Source of the DNA: UMGS1312 sp964631595
GTDB lineage: Bacteria; Bacillota; Clostridia; Oscillospirales; CAG-272
Assembly: GCA_964631595.1 (NCBI GenBank)
Contig: CAZVXL010000020.1
Coordinates: 1-28,348, forward strand
Length of the DNA: 28,348 nucleotides
Direction: 5' to 3'
Shown piece by piece: positions 13,943 to 22,131 of this stretch (within the stretch, counting starts at the first letter, position 1; every line of letters begins with the position of its first letter). The notes beneath the pieces are model-generated. The model did no database searches. It was given only the letters and a program-made list of their open reading frames with translations, and had not been told where the DNA came from. Position numbers and translations under genes: made by a program.

Positions 13943-14568
13943 CAACGGAAAAGATACGTGTGCCCGTCCCCGTCGTCGTGGAGGGCAAATACGATAAGCT
14001 GAAGCTGTCGCAGATCATCGACGCGCACATCGTCACCACCGACGGCTTCGGGATCTTCAATAAGGCGGAGAAGGCGGCGCTGATACGCCGTCTCGCAGAG
14101 CCGAGGGGGATCGCCGTGCTGACAGACAGCGACAGAGGCGGCAAGCAGATCCGCTCCTACCTCTCGTCCATTCTGCCGAGCGACAAGCTGTACAATCTGC
14201 ACATTCCCGAGATCGAAGGCAAGGAGCGGCGCAAAAAAGCCCCCTCCGCCGCCGGAACTCTCGGCGTCGAGGGAATGAGCGATGAGCTGCTCCGCGGGCT
14301 TTTTCGGGATTTCGCCGCAAGACTCGGAGAGGGCGCGGACAGCCTCACCTCGGGCAGTGAGATCACCAAGGCGATGCTGTTTGAGTACGGACTCACCGGC
14401 CCCGACAGCGGAAGGGCAAGAGATGCCGTATGCGCGGCGCTCGGGCTTCCGCCCAAGATGAGCGCGACCGCCTTCATGGGTGCCTGCCGCGTGCTGATGA
14501 GCGCCGAGGAGCTCGGGCAGCTCGTCGCGCGGATACTTGAAATTCCGGAGGACGAAAATGAAGCTTAA
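13939..14568 (+). CDS. rnmV: Ribonuclease M5 (5S rRNA maturase)
   Basis: RNase M5 trims 5S rRNA precursors in Firmicutes. The product is 209 residues. Its N-terminal TOPRIM domain shows PVVVEGKYDKLKLSQIID (catalytic Glu in VEGKYD), TTDGFGIF and LTDSDRGGKQIRSYL (DxD pair), then LGVEGM, matching the family order. The C-terminal ~80 residues form the M5-specific domain. Its start overlaps the end of holA. In many Firmicutes the gene neighbours ksgA; here it neighbours holA and a GtrA-like gene instead. Confidence 0.93.
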   Translation: MTTEKIRVPVPVVVEGKYDKLKLSQIIDAHIVTTDGFGIFNKAEKAALIRRLAEPRGIAVLTDSDRGGKQIRSYLSSILPSDKLYNLHIPEIEGKERRKKAPSAAGTLGVEGMSDELLRGLFRDFAARLGEGADSLTSGSEITKAMLFEYGLTGPDSGRARDAVCAALGLPPKMSATAFMGACRVLMSAEELGQLVARILEIPEDENEA

Positions 14569-15025
14569 AGAGCTGTATCTCAAATACAGAGAGCTTGTGA
14601 ATTACCTTATCTGCGGGGCGCTGACCACCGTCGTCAGCCTCGCCGCATACTACGCCTGCGTGTGTACCGTGCTCGATCCGACGAGCGCCGTACAGCTTCA
14701 GGCGGCAAACGTAATATCGTGGGTGTTCGCCGTCGCATTTGCGTATTTCTCAAACCGCAAATACGTATTCATGAGCAAAAACGCAAATATCGCACGTGAA
14801 GCGGCATCGTTCGTTGCCGCGCGCTTCGGCTCTCTCCTGCTCGACATGGGCTGTATGTTCCTCTTTGTCACCGTATGCCGATTCAACGATAAGGCAGCAA
14901 AGCTCGCCGTGCAGGTCATCATCGTCATCGTCAACTACGTCGCAAGCAAGCTGCTCGTGTTCAAAGGTACCGACGGCACTGACGGCGCGAATAATACCGA
15001 CAATGCCGACAGCACCGACAAATAA
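14558..15025 (+). CDS. GtrA-like membrane protein
   Basis: I choose ATG 14558, behind CCGGAGG with a 6-base gap; it overlaps the end of rnmV by 11 bases. The 155-residue product has four predicted membrane helices starting with YLICGALTTVVSLAAYYACV, then NVISWVFAVAFAYFSNRKYVF, a third around FGSLLLDMGCMFLFVTV and a fourth VQVIIVIVNYVASKLLVF. SNRKYVF and NYVxSKLxVF are GtrA signatures. The family is linked to polyprenyl-linked sugar translocation for surface glycans or teichoic acids. The tail is a Thr/Asp/Asn-rich stretch. The operon ends at the bidirectional terminator 44 bases downstream. Confidence 0.9.
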   Translation: MKLKELYLKYRELVNYLICGALTTVVSLAAYYACVCTVLDPTSAVQLQAANVISWVFAVAFAYFSNRKYVFMSKNANIAREAASFVAARFGSLLLDMGCMFLFVTVCRFNDKAAKLAVQVIIVIVNYVASKLLVFKGTDGTDGANNTDNADSTDK

Positions 15026-15068
15026 GCCCGTCTCGATCGCGCTCGGGCGCATAACCACATATAAAAAT

Positions 15069-15092
15069 GCCCCGACTCTCATGAGTCGGGGC
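15069..15092. terminator. Bidirectional terminator between gtrA-like gene and guaB
   Basis: GCCCCGACTC (15069-15078), loop TCAT, GAGTCGGGGC (15083-15092) is a perfect 10-bp stem. The minus side is followed by ATTTTTATAT and the plus side by TCGTTTATT, so it serves the convergent ends of the gtrA-like gene and guaB. Confidence 0.9.
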
Positions 15093-15111
15093 TCGTTTAT
15101 TCTGCTTCCTA

Positions 15112-16623
15112 TTATCTTATGCCCGTATTCGCGGTGCTTCGCAGAGTTACGTCGTGGTATCCGCCCTCGACGATGGAGGTAGCGGATACGAGCGTAATCT
15201 TCGCGTTCTTCTGAAGCTCCTCGATCGTCGTCACACCGCAGTTGCACATCGTGGACTTGACCTTGTAGAGCGATTTCTCCACGTTGTCGTGCAGACTTCC
15301 CGCATATACAACATAGGAGTCAACGCCCTCCTCAAAGGACAGCTTCGACTTTCCGCCGAGATCGTATCTCTGCCAGTTTCTCGCTCTGTTGGAGCCCTCG
15401 CCCCAATACTCCTTCACGTACGTTCCGTTGATGTTGAGCTTGCTCGTGGGGGACTCGTCGAATCTTGCGAAATAGCGACCGAGCATCAGGAAATCCGCGC
15501 CCATCGCAAGCGCAAGCGTCATGTGGTAATCGTGAACGATACCGCCGTCGGAGCAAACGGGGATATACACGCCCGTCTTATCGAAATACTCGTCTCTCGC
15601 GGCGCATACGTCTATGAGCGCCGTTGCCTGTCCGCGTCCGATACCCTTGGTCTCTCTCGTGATGCAGATAGATCCGCCGCCGATGCCGACCTTGATGAAG
15701 TCCGCACCCGCCTCGGCAAGGAACATGAAGCCGTCGCGGTCTACCACGTTTCCTGCGCCGACCTTCACGCTGTCACCGTATTTTGCGCGAATGAAATCTA
15801 TGGTCTGCTTCTGCCAGCAGGAATATCCCTCGGAGGAGTCGATGCAGAGCACGTCCGCACCCGCCTCAACAAGCGCGGGAACTCTCTTTTCGTAATCAAG
15901 CGTATTGATTCCGGCACCTACGATGTAGCGCTTCGCGGAGTCAAGCACCTCCTGCGGATTCTCCTTGTGCTGTGCGTAGTCCTTGCGGAATACGAGGTAG
16001 CAGAGCTTGCCCTCGGAGTCTACTATCGGAAGTGAATTGAGCTTGTGCTCCCAGATGATATCGTTTGCGACCTTGAGGGAGGTGGTGTCGGGAGCGGTGA
16101 TGAGCTTTTCAAGCGGAGTCATGAACTCGGATACGCAGATATCCGTGGACATACGGCTTACGCGGTAATCTCTGCCGGTCACGATACCGAGAAGCTTGCC
16201 GTTCGGCTTGCCGTCATCGGTGATGGCGATGGTGGAGTGACCGTTCTCCTCAACGAGAGCAAGAACATCGGCAAGGGTGTTGTCGGGACGGAGATTCGAA
16301 TCACTGACGACAAAGCCCGCCTTGTAGCCCTTAACACGTGCCACCATGGCAGCCTCATCCTCCACCGACTGAGAGCCGTAAATAAACGAGATACCGCCCT
16401 CCTTCGCCAGCGCAATAGCCATTTCTTCACCCGAAACGGACTGCATGATTGCGGAGACCATGGGAATGTTCAGTGAGATCGCCGGCTCCTCAACACCCTT
16501 GCGGAACTTTGTGAGCGGGGTGCGAAGCGACACATTTGCCGGAATACATTCGGGACTTGTGTAGCCCGGAATCAGCAGATACTCGCTGAAGGTGCGTGAC
16601 GGTTCGGGATAATAGTAAGCCAT
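15112..16623 (-). CDS. guaB: IMP dehydrogenase
   Basis: The enzyme oxidises IMP to XMP with NAD, the committed step of GMP synthesis. The 503-residue product has the barrel split by a CBS pair (~residues 105-220: IVTGRDYRVSR, SLPIVDSEGKLCYLVFRKD). The catalytic loop GIGGGSICITRETKGIGRGQ holds the nucleophile Cys at about residue 320. CSDGGIVHDYHMTLALAMGAD binds phosphate, and the flap region includes YWGEGSNRARNWQRYD. The start at 16623 follows AAAGGAG. The 77-base gap from the IMP cyclohydrolase-like gene upstream has no terminator, so the two are probably one operon. The sequence belongs to the longer, slightly diverged clostridial type (catalytic Arg/Tyr flap partly changed), but the active-site Cys is present. 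Confidence 0.95.
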   Translation of the reverse strand: MAYYYPEPSRTFSEYLLIPGYTSPECIPANVSLRTPLTKFRKGVEEPAISLNIPMVSAIMQSVSGEEMAIALAKEGGISFIYGSQSVEDEAAMVARVKGYKAGFVVSDSNLRPDNTLADVLALVEENGHSTIAITDDGKPNGKLLGIVTGRDYRVSRMSTDICVSEFMTPLEKLITAPDTTSLKVANDIIWEHKLNSLPIVDSEGKLCYLVFRKDYAQHKENPQEVLDSAKRYIVGAGINTLDYEKRVPALVEAGADVLCIDSSEGYSCWQKQTIDFIRAKYGDSVKVGAGNVVDRDGFMFLAEAGADFIKVGIGGGSICITRETKGIGRGQATALIDVCAARDEYFDKTGVYIPVCSDGGIVHDYHMTLALAMGADFLMLGRYFARFDESPTSKLNINGTYVKEYWGEGSNRARNWQRYDLGGKSKLSFEEGVDSYVVYAGSLHDNVEKSLYKVKSTMCNCGVTTIEELQKNAKITLVSATSIVEGGYHDVTLRSTANTGIR

Positions 16624-16700
16624 TGTATATTCTCCTTTGAAAATTATTTTCTTTAACTGTTAGAGGCTCTGCGGCAGAGGCGCGCCGAGCCGAGGGAAGC

Positions 16701-17417
16701 TTATCGGTCTGCGTACTTGTTGAAGACACGTGTCTCCGTGATGCCGCTGCCCCACTCGGTATAGCGGACAAACAGCGATATCTTGTTCTCGGAGTTGAGC
16801 GAGGCCCACAGACCGTTTGCGAAGACGTCGATATCCGTCGGTATCTCCACCGTTCTCGGCTCTCCCGAGAAGGAGGGAAGCGGATCGCCGTTTCCGTTGT
16901 AGGTGTGGATCAGGTGTCCCGTTCCGGAAACGCCCTCGTATGCCCATGTGGCACGCAGGCAGGCTCCGTTCGGCTCAAGCGATTTGAGAATGGACAGCTT
17001 GTACGCGGGCTCTCCGGCACCGACGGTGCATACGGAGCTGATTCTCGGGGTAAAGTTGGGTGCATCGGGCTCATAGGTGCGGCTCATGAGAGCCTCCTCG
17101 AAGCTCTTGCCGGCGCAAAGGCCATCGTATACCGTGTCGGTCTGATCCCCGTTCGTGACGATGAGAGTATTTCCGTGCTGTCTTACGGGAGAATATATGA
17201 CAAGAGAGGGATCCTCCACCTTGGAGGGATCGTAGGGGTATATCGTGACTGTGTTACCGTCCTCACGGAATATGCGGTTACGGCTGTTTTGGCTCCTGCC
17301 CATGATAAAATAAGCGGAAACGGCGTGCCGTATATCCTCCGTCATTCCGCAAATGATTCCTCTGCCGGGATAGTCGATTCCGGAGAGATACTCGAAAGCG
17401 CTGATCTTTTCGTACAT
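16701..17417 (-). CDS. PurO-type IMP cyclohydrolase
   Basis: The 238-residue product matches the pattern of the IMP cyclohydrolase family first known from archaeal PurO. GRGIICGMTEDIRHAVSAYF is followed by IMGRSQNSRNRIF, then DPSKVEDPSLVIYSPVR, TLIVTNGDQTDTVYDGL, and RTYEPDAPNFTPRISS. PurO closes FAICAR to IMP, the last step of purine synthesis, otherwise done by the C-terminal half of PurH. The start at 17417 lies behind a modest GGTGG site. It precedes guaB on the same strand, so its product IMP is the substrate of the next enzyme. Whether this clostridial form has the same activity is inferred from family and context. Confidence 0.85.
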   Translation of the reverse strand: MYEKISAFEYLSGIDYPGRGIICGMTEDIRHAVSAYFIMGRSQNSRNRIFREDGNTVTIYPYDPSKVEDPSLVIYSPVRQHGNTLIVTNGDQTDTVYDGLCAGKSFEEALMSRTYEPDAPNFTPRISSVCTVGAGEPAYKLSILKSLEPNGACLRATWAYEGVSGTGHLIHTYNGNGDPLPSFSGEPRTVEIPTDIDVFANGLWASLNSENKISLFVRYTEWGSGITETRVFNKYADR

Positions 17418-17484
17418 TTTCCACCAAGCCTTTCCTTATTCCGCAAAGTGCGGATATAATACCCCATATTACTTTTTTCTTATA

Positions 17485-17513
17485 ATTATATCACGGGGAG
17501 CGCCCCGTGTCAA
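17485..17513 (-). promoter_or_regulatory. Consensus promoter of purO-like/guaB operon with a palindrome filling the spacer
   Basis: On the minus strand TTGACA (complement of 17508-17513), 17 bases, TATAAT (complement of 17485-17490). The spacer is almost wholly CACGGGG-AGCG-CCCCGTG (17492-17509), a perfect 7-bp inverted repeat that also overlaps the -35 by two bases. This is where a repressor or a DNA-twisting activator would bind. Confidence 0.75.
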
Positions 17514-17544
17514 TCGTCGAAAAACCAAAACAGCGGCAACAAAA

Positions 17545-17622
17545 TCGGAAAATATTCGGGATTTTAGCGGATTTTCCGAAAATGCCCCCGAGCGGAGCGT
17601 CTCCCTCGGGCTTGCTTTTTTT
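17545..17622 (+). terminator. Two hairpins, the second terminator-like, with no gene ahead of them
   Basis: TCGGAAAAT (17545-17553) pairs with ATTTTCCGA (17571-17579). Then CCCGAG-C-GGAG (17587-17597), loop CGT, CTCC-CTCGGG (17601-17610) forms a 10-bp stem with one bulge, followed by a run of seven T at 17616-17622. No plus-strand gene ends nearby. It may end a small RNA or shield the pth promoter, which starts 11 bases later. Confidence 0.45.
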
Positions 17623-17632
17623 GCGCTTCCGC

Positions 17633-17661
17633 TTGCACTTGCGGGGGTTTTCGTTTATAAT
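17633..17661 (+). promoter_or_regulatory. Promoter of pth-mfd
   Basis: TTGCAC (17633-17638), 17 bases, TATAAT (17656-17661). It lies directly after the hairpin pair and about 100 bases upstream of the pth start. Confidence 0.65.
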
Positions 17662-17760
17662 ATAGGAGACGGATCGCTTCGGCTCCGTGTCCAGAGGGTG
17701 CGGGCACGGCGGCGCGGGGCTTTTCGGACGTTTATGCAAAAAATTTACGGCGGAGTGATT

Positions 17761-18420
17761 ATGGCAGGTATTTTCGATCTATTCAAGCTGATTGAGAAAA
17801 AGGAGACCCCCTCCGGCGGGGCTCCCGAATATATAGTGGCGGGGCTGGGAAATCCCGACGCCAAGTACCGCGGCACGCGACACAACGCGGGCTTTGCGGC
17901 GCTGGATTACATCTATGAAAAGCTCGGCATCACGGGGGAGAGCTCAAAATTCAAGGCTCTCTGCCGCTACGGAAGCATCGGCGGCAAGCGCGTGCTCCTC
18001 ATGAAGCCGCAGACCTACATGAATCTGTCGGGCGACAGCGTTTGTGAGGCGGCGGACTACTACAAGCTCCCGCCCGAGCGCATCATCGTCATCTCCGATG
18101 ACGTGAATCTCGGTGTCGGCAGGATCCGCGTGAGAGAGAAGGGCTCCTCGGGCGGTCAAAAGGGGCTTGAGAACATCATTCTCCGCCTCAACTCCGATGC
18201 CTTCCCGAGAATTCGGATCGGCGTGGGCCCCAAGCCCGCGGAATGGAACATGGCGGATTTCGTACTCGGCAAGCTGCCCGCGGAGAAGCACGAGGACTTC
18301 TTCTTCGCAATGGGAAGCGCCTGCACCGCCGTTGAGGCTCTCCTCGCGGAGGGTGCGGCGGCGGCAATGTCAAAATGCAACGGGCTCGCGCCCTCCTCAA
18401 AGGAGGCAGACGGTAAATGA
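17761..18420 (+). CDS. pth: Peptidyl-tRNA hydrolase
   Basis: Pth frees tRNA from peptidyl-tRNAs that drop off the ribosome. I choose ATG 17761 behind GGAGTG, giving 219 residues. The core begins at YIVAGLGNPDAKYRGTRHNAGF with the catalytic His at residue 41. MKPQTYMNLSG carries the substrate-binding Asn, and VISDDVNLGVGRIRVREKG the conserved Asp. SSGGQKGLENII and RIRIGVGPKP follow in family order. About 23 residues (MAGIFDLFKLIEKKE...) precede the core; short N-terminal extensions are seen in other clostridial Pth. The stop overlaps the mfd start as ATGA, the classical pth-mfd pair of Firmicutes. Confidence 0.95.
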   Translation: MAGIFDLFKLIEKKETPSGGAPEYIVAGLGNPDAKYRGTRHNAGFAALDYIYEKLGITGESSKFKALCRYGSIGGKRVLLMKPQTYMNLSGDSVCEAADYYKLPPERIIVISDDVNLGVGRIRVREKGSSGGQKGLENIILRLNSDAFPRIRIGVGPKPAEWNMADFVLGKLPAEKHEDFFFAMGSACTAVEALLAEGAAAAMSKCNGLAPSSKEADGK

Positions 18421-21400
18421 GCGAAAAGGAAAAAAGCGCGTCCCCGAACGGAGCGGAGGTCATCTCCGAGCTGATCCGCTCATCGGCGGATTACAGGGAG
18501 CTTGTCACGAAAATGCGCTCCGGCAAGCCCGTGTCCGTATCCGGTGTGACCGATTCCGCCGTCCCGATACTCATCGCAATGCTCGCCGCCGAGCTGACCA
18601 CCGCCGCCTCCCCGACGGTGATCTGCAAGGATGAGCACGCCTGTCGGCGTATCGCCTCGGCTCTGAGTGCTCTCGGAGTCCGCTCGGAGGTATATCCCGC
18701 AAGGGAGTACAATTTCAATAACATCACCGCCTCCCGTGAGTTTGAATACGAGAGGCTTCGCGTGCTTTCCGCCCTCGCCGGCGGAGAGCGCTTTGCCGTG
18801 CTCACCACTCCGCAGGCGGTAATGCAGCCCACGGTAAAGAAGGAGACGCTTCTCTCAAGCGAGCTGTTCCTCGAATGCGGAATGGAGCTTCCGCAGGAGG
18901 CGGCAACGGCAGTCCTTGAGGCTGGTGGATATTCCCGCACCGACACCGTGGAGGGTGCCGGTCAGTACGCCGTGCGCGGCGGTATCATCGACATCCACAC
19001 TCCCTCCTTTGCCGTGAGAGCGGAATTTTTCGGAGACGAGATCGACCGCCTCGGCTACCTCGACGTATCCACGCAGCGCATCACCGACAACATCTGCACC
19101 GCCGTCTCGATCCCGCCTGCGCGTGAGATCGTTTTGGGCGATTCCGACACCGAGCTGCTCACCTCGATCATAAAGAAGCAGCTGAAGGCGGTCGCCGGCA
19201 CCTCCGCCGAGAGCATACTCAAGGGTGAGATAGCCTCCCTTTCCACCGGCTCCGCCCCCTTCATCGACAAATATATCCCGCGCATCGTCCGCGAATACGA
19301 CACCCTCCTCGATTACGCCGACGGCGGAGTGCTCCTGTGGGAGACCTCCCGCCTCGCGGAGCGCGCCGATGCCGCGATGAGCCTCACCGCGCAGAGCATC
19401 ACCTCCATGGCAGAATCGGGAGAGCTCGGCTCCATGCCGAAAAACGGCACGCCGTATATGCTCGACTGGGGCGACGTGCTCGCAAGAGCGGCGGGCGGCA
19501 TATCCGTCACGGTAGATGCCTTCGGCACGGGACTCGCCTCCGTCAAGAGCGACGGGGAGTTCGGCTTCTCCACACGGCACATCACCGCCTTCGGCGGAGA
19601 TTTCTCACGCCTCACCGAGGAGCTGTCCGTCTACAAGGCTCGCAAGTGCCGTACCGTCATTCTCACCTCGGGCGATGAGGAGAGCGCCTCTCTCGGCAAG
19701 GCTCTCACCGAGGAGGGCTACACCGTGACGACGGACGGCGCCGAATTTCTCTCCGCGCCGCTCGGCAGTGCGCCCGTGCTCCTCACCCCGTTTTCCTCCG
19801 AGGGTGGCTTTGAGCTCGTCTTCGCAAGAGCCGCCGTGCTCGATTACTCCGCCGCCGTCGGCAGGCAGACCCGAAGAAGACAGCGCTCCAAGGTCAAATC
19901 GGGCGCAAGAGAGCGCCTCATGTCGTACACCGACCTCGTTCCGGGGGATTTCGTGGTGCACACCGTCTACGGCATCGGTCAGTTCATGGGCATCGAAACG
20001 CTCGATGCGGCGGGAAGCGTGCGCGACTACATTCACATCAAATACGCCGGCACCGACAAGCTGTTCCTCCCCGTGGATCAGCTTGAGCTGCTGTCAAAAT
20101 ACATCGGCGCGGGCTCCGACGACGGCACCGTAAAGCTCTCGAAAATGGGCGGCGCCGATTGGAACAGGGCAAAGACCAAGGCGAAATCCGCGGCAAAGGA
20201 TATGGCGCGTGAGCTCATCGACCTGTACGCTCGCCGTCGGCGCACGCGCGGCATCGCCTTCGATCCCGACGACGATCTGTCGCGCCAGTTCGCGGATTCC
20301 TTCATTTATGAGGAGACCGACGGACAGCTCGCCGCCATCGACGAGGTATCTCGCGATATGGAGGCGGATTTCCCGATGGACAGGCTTTTGTGCGGCGACG
20401 TCGGCTACGGAAAGACCGAGGTCGCTCTGCGCGCCGCCTTCAAGGCGGTGAGAAGCGGCTATCAGGTGGCTATCCTCGTGCCGACGACGATCCTCGCCTT
20501 CCAGCACTATCAGACGATCCTCAGCCGTATGCGCGGCTTCCCCGTGACGGTGGATATGATATCACGCTTCCGCACGCAAGCCCAACAGGAGCAATCTCTC
20601 CGAAGGCTCCGCCGCGGAGAGACCGACATCATCGTCGGAACGCATCGGCTGATCTCGCAGGACGTGAAATTCGCAAAGCTCGGACTGCTCGTGATCGATG
20701 AGGAGCAGCGCTTCGGCGTGGCGCAAAAGGAGCGCATCAAGAAGGCGTGCACCGGAGTTGACGTTCTGACTCTCACTGCAACGCCGATCCCGAGAACGCT
20801 GAACATGGCGATGGGGCAGATCATCGACATGAGCATCCTTGAGGAGGCACCGGGAATGAGAAGTCCGGTGCAGACCTACGTCATGGAATACGACCGCGCC
20901 GTGATCGCGGAGGCGCTCCGCCGTGAGCTCCGCAGGGGCGGTCAGGCGTTCTATCTGCACAACAGGGTCGAATCGGTGTACACCGTTGCGGCAAAGCTCC
21001 GTGAGGATCTGCCCGATGCAAGGATCGCCGTGGGACACGGAAAGATGGATCGGGATGAGCTTGAGGAGATATGGGAGGATCTGGTCAGAGGTGAGATCGA
21101 CATTCTCGTCTCCACCACGATCATTGAGACAGGTGTCGATGTGCCGAACGCAAACACGCTCATCATCGACGATGCCGACAGATACGGGCTCTCTCAGCTT
21201 CATCAGCTTCGCGGTCGCGTCGGCAGAAGCGCGCGGCGCGCCTACGCCTACTTCACCTACAGCCCCACGCGAAATCTCTCGGAGATAGCGGAGAAAAGAC
21301 TCGGCGCGATCAAGGAATACGCGGAGTTCGGTGCGGGCTTCAAGATAGCCATGCGCGACCTTGAGATACGCGGCGCGGGCAATATGCTCGGTGCGGAGCA

Positions 21401-21956
21401 GCACGGGCATCTCGATGCCGTCGGATACGATATGTACATAAAGCTCCTTGAGGAGGCTGTCCTTGAGGAGAACGGGCAGGTGGCGGAGAAGAAGCGGGAA
21501 TGTGCCGCCGATATCGAAGCGGATGCATATCTGCCGAAGACATACATCTCCGCTCCGCAGCTCCGCATGGAGATGTACAAGAAGATCGCCGCCATCGAAA
21601 CGGACGAGGATTATTCGGATATCACCGACGAGCTGTGCGACAGATTCGGTGAGCTTCCGCCGGCGGCGGAAAACCTGTGCCGCATCGCGGTGACGAGGGC
21701 TATTGCGGCGAAGTGCGGCATAGTGCAGATCCGCGGTCGGGGCGGTGAGCTTGTGCTGACTCCCGAGCTTATAAATCCCGCGTCATGGCTTGCCGTGGAG
21801 AAGGAATACCCACGCGGCGTGATGCGCGTGATCCCCGGCAAGGTGCCGTCGGTGCATCTGAGGCTGATGCGCGGCGAAGCCCCGCTCGATGCGGCGGAGG
21901 GGGTAGTGCGCTGCCTTGCAAGGATCATGAGCGCCGCCGAGAGCGATGCAAAATGA
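18417..21956 (+). CDS. mfd: Transcription-repair coupling factor
   Basis: Mfd pushes stalled RNA polymerase off damaged DNA and recruits UvrA. At 1179 residues it is full length. The N-terminal UvrB-like region contains GGYSRTDTVEGAGQYAVRGG, with RGGIIDI typical. The RNA-polymerase-interacting domain begins with DLVPGDFVVHTVYGIGQFMG at ~505. The translocase has Walker A GDVGYGKTEVALRAAFKA (~660), the DEEQRFGV Walker B (~760), TATPIPRTL, and motif VI QLRGRVGRS. The TRG motif region includes AIKEYAEFGAGFKIAMRDLE and RGAGNMLGAEQHG. The C-terminal domain (~1010-1179) has YIsAPQLRMEMYKKIAAIET-like sequence. It is translated by ATGA overlap from pth. Confidence 0.97.
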   Translation: MSEKEKSASPNGAEVISELIRSSADYRELVTKMRSGKPVSVSGVTDSAVPILIAMLAAELTTAASPTVICKDEHACRRIASALSALGVRSEVYPAREYNFNNITASREFEYERLRVLSALAGGERFAVLTTPQAVMQPTVKKETLLSSELFLECGMELPQEAATAVLEAGGYSRTDTVEGAGQYAVRGGIIDIHTPSFAVRAEFFGDEIDRLGYLDVSTQRITDNICTAVSIPPAREIVLGDSDTELLTSIIKKQLKAVAGTSAESILKGEIASLSTGSAPFIDKYIPRIVREYDTLLDYADGGVLLWETSRLAERADAAMSLTAQSITSMAESGELGSMPKNGTPYMLDWGDVLARAAGGISVTVDAFGTGLASVKSDGEFGFSTRHITAFGGDFSRLTEELSVYKARKCRTVILTSGDEESASLGKALTEEGYTVTTDGAEFLSAPLGSAPVLLTPFSSEGGFELVFARAAVLDYSAAVGRQTRRRQRSKVKSGARERLMSYTDLVPGDFVVHTVYGIGQFMGIETLDAAGSVRDYIHIKYAGTDKLFLPVDQLELLSKYIGAGSDDGTVKLSKMGGADWNRAKTKAKSAAKDMARELIDLYARRRRTRGIAFDPDDDLSRQFADSFIYEETDGQLAAIDEVSRDMEADFPMDRLLCGDVGYGKTEVALRAAFKAVRSGYQVAILVPTTILAFQHYQTILSRMRGFPVTVDMISRFRTQAQQEQSLRRLRRGETDIIVGTHRLISQDVKFAKLGLLVIDEEQRFGVAQKERIKKACTGVDVLTLTATPIPRTLNMAMGQIIDMSILEEAPGMRSPVQTYVMEYDRAVIAEALRRELRRGGQAFYLHNRVESVYTVAAKLREDLPDARIAVGHGKMDRDELEEIWEDLVRGEIDILVSTTIIETGVDVPNANTLIIDDADRYGLSQLHQLRGRVGRSARRAYAYFTYSPTRNLSEIAEKRLGAIKEYAEFGAGFKIAMRDLEIRGAGNMLGAEQHGHLDAVGYDMYIKLLEEAVLEENGQVAEKKRECAADIEADAYLPKTYISAPQLRMEMYKKIAAIETDEDYSDITDELCDRFGELPPAAENLCRIAVTRAIAAKCGIVQIRGRGGELVLTPELINPASWLAVEKEYPRGVMRVIPGKVPSVHLRLMRGEAPLDAAEGVVRCLARIMSAAESDAK

Positions 21957-22027
21957 CCTCGGGAGCGCCCCGCTTTCGCTTTTTTGAGAATTCTTTTGAA
22001 AATATCTCATATAATTTGCCGTGCTTA

Positions 22028-22056
22028 TTGACAAAATGCAGGAGCGGGAGTATAAT
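22028..22056 (+). promoter_or_regulatory. Consensus promoter of the citrate-synthase-like gene
   Basis: TTGACA (22028-22033), 17 bases, TATAAT (22051-22056): a perfect sigma-A promoter 76 bases before the start codon, showing that the gene is transcribed apart from mfd. Confidence 0.85.
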
Positions 22057-22131
22057 ATTTCAAAATACCCGCTCGGTACGCTTGATTTTTTGACGGTTTA
22101 ATTACGATTTTGAAGGAAAGGAAGTATTCTT

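Noticed and set aside
21957..21995. Terminator after mfd (GAGCG...CGCTTTTTT)
   Set aside because: The T-run is good but the possible stem is only four pairs; too weak to call.
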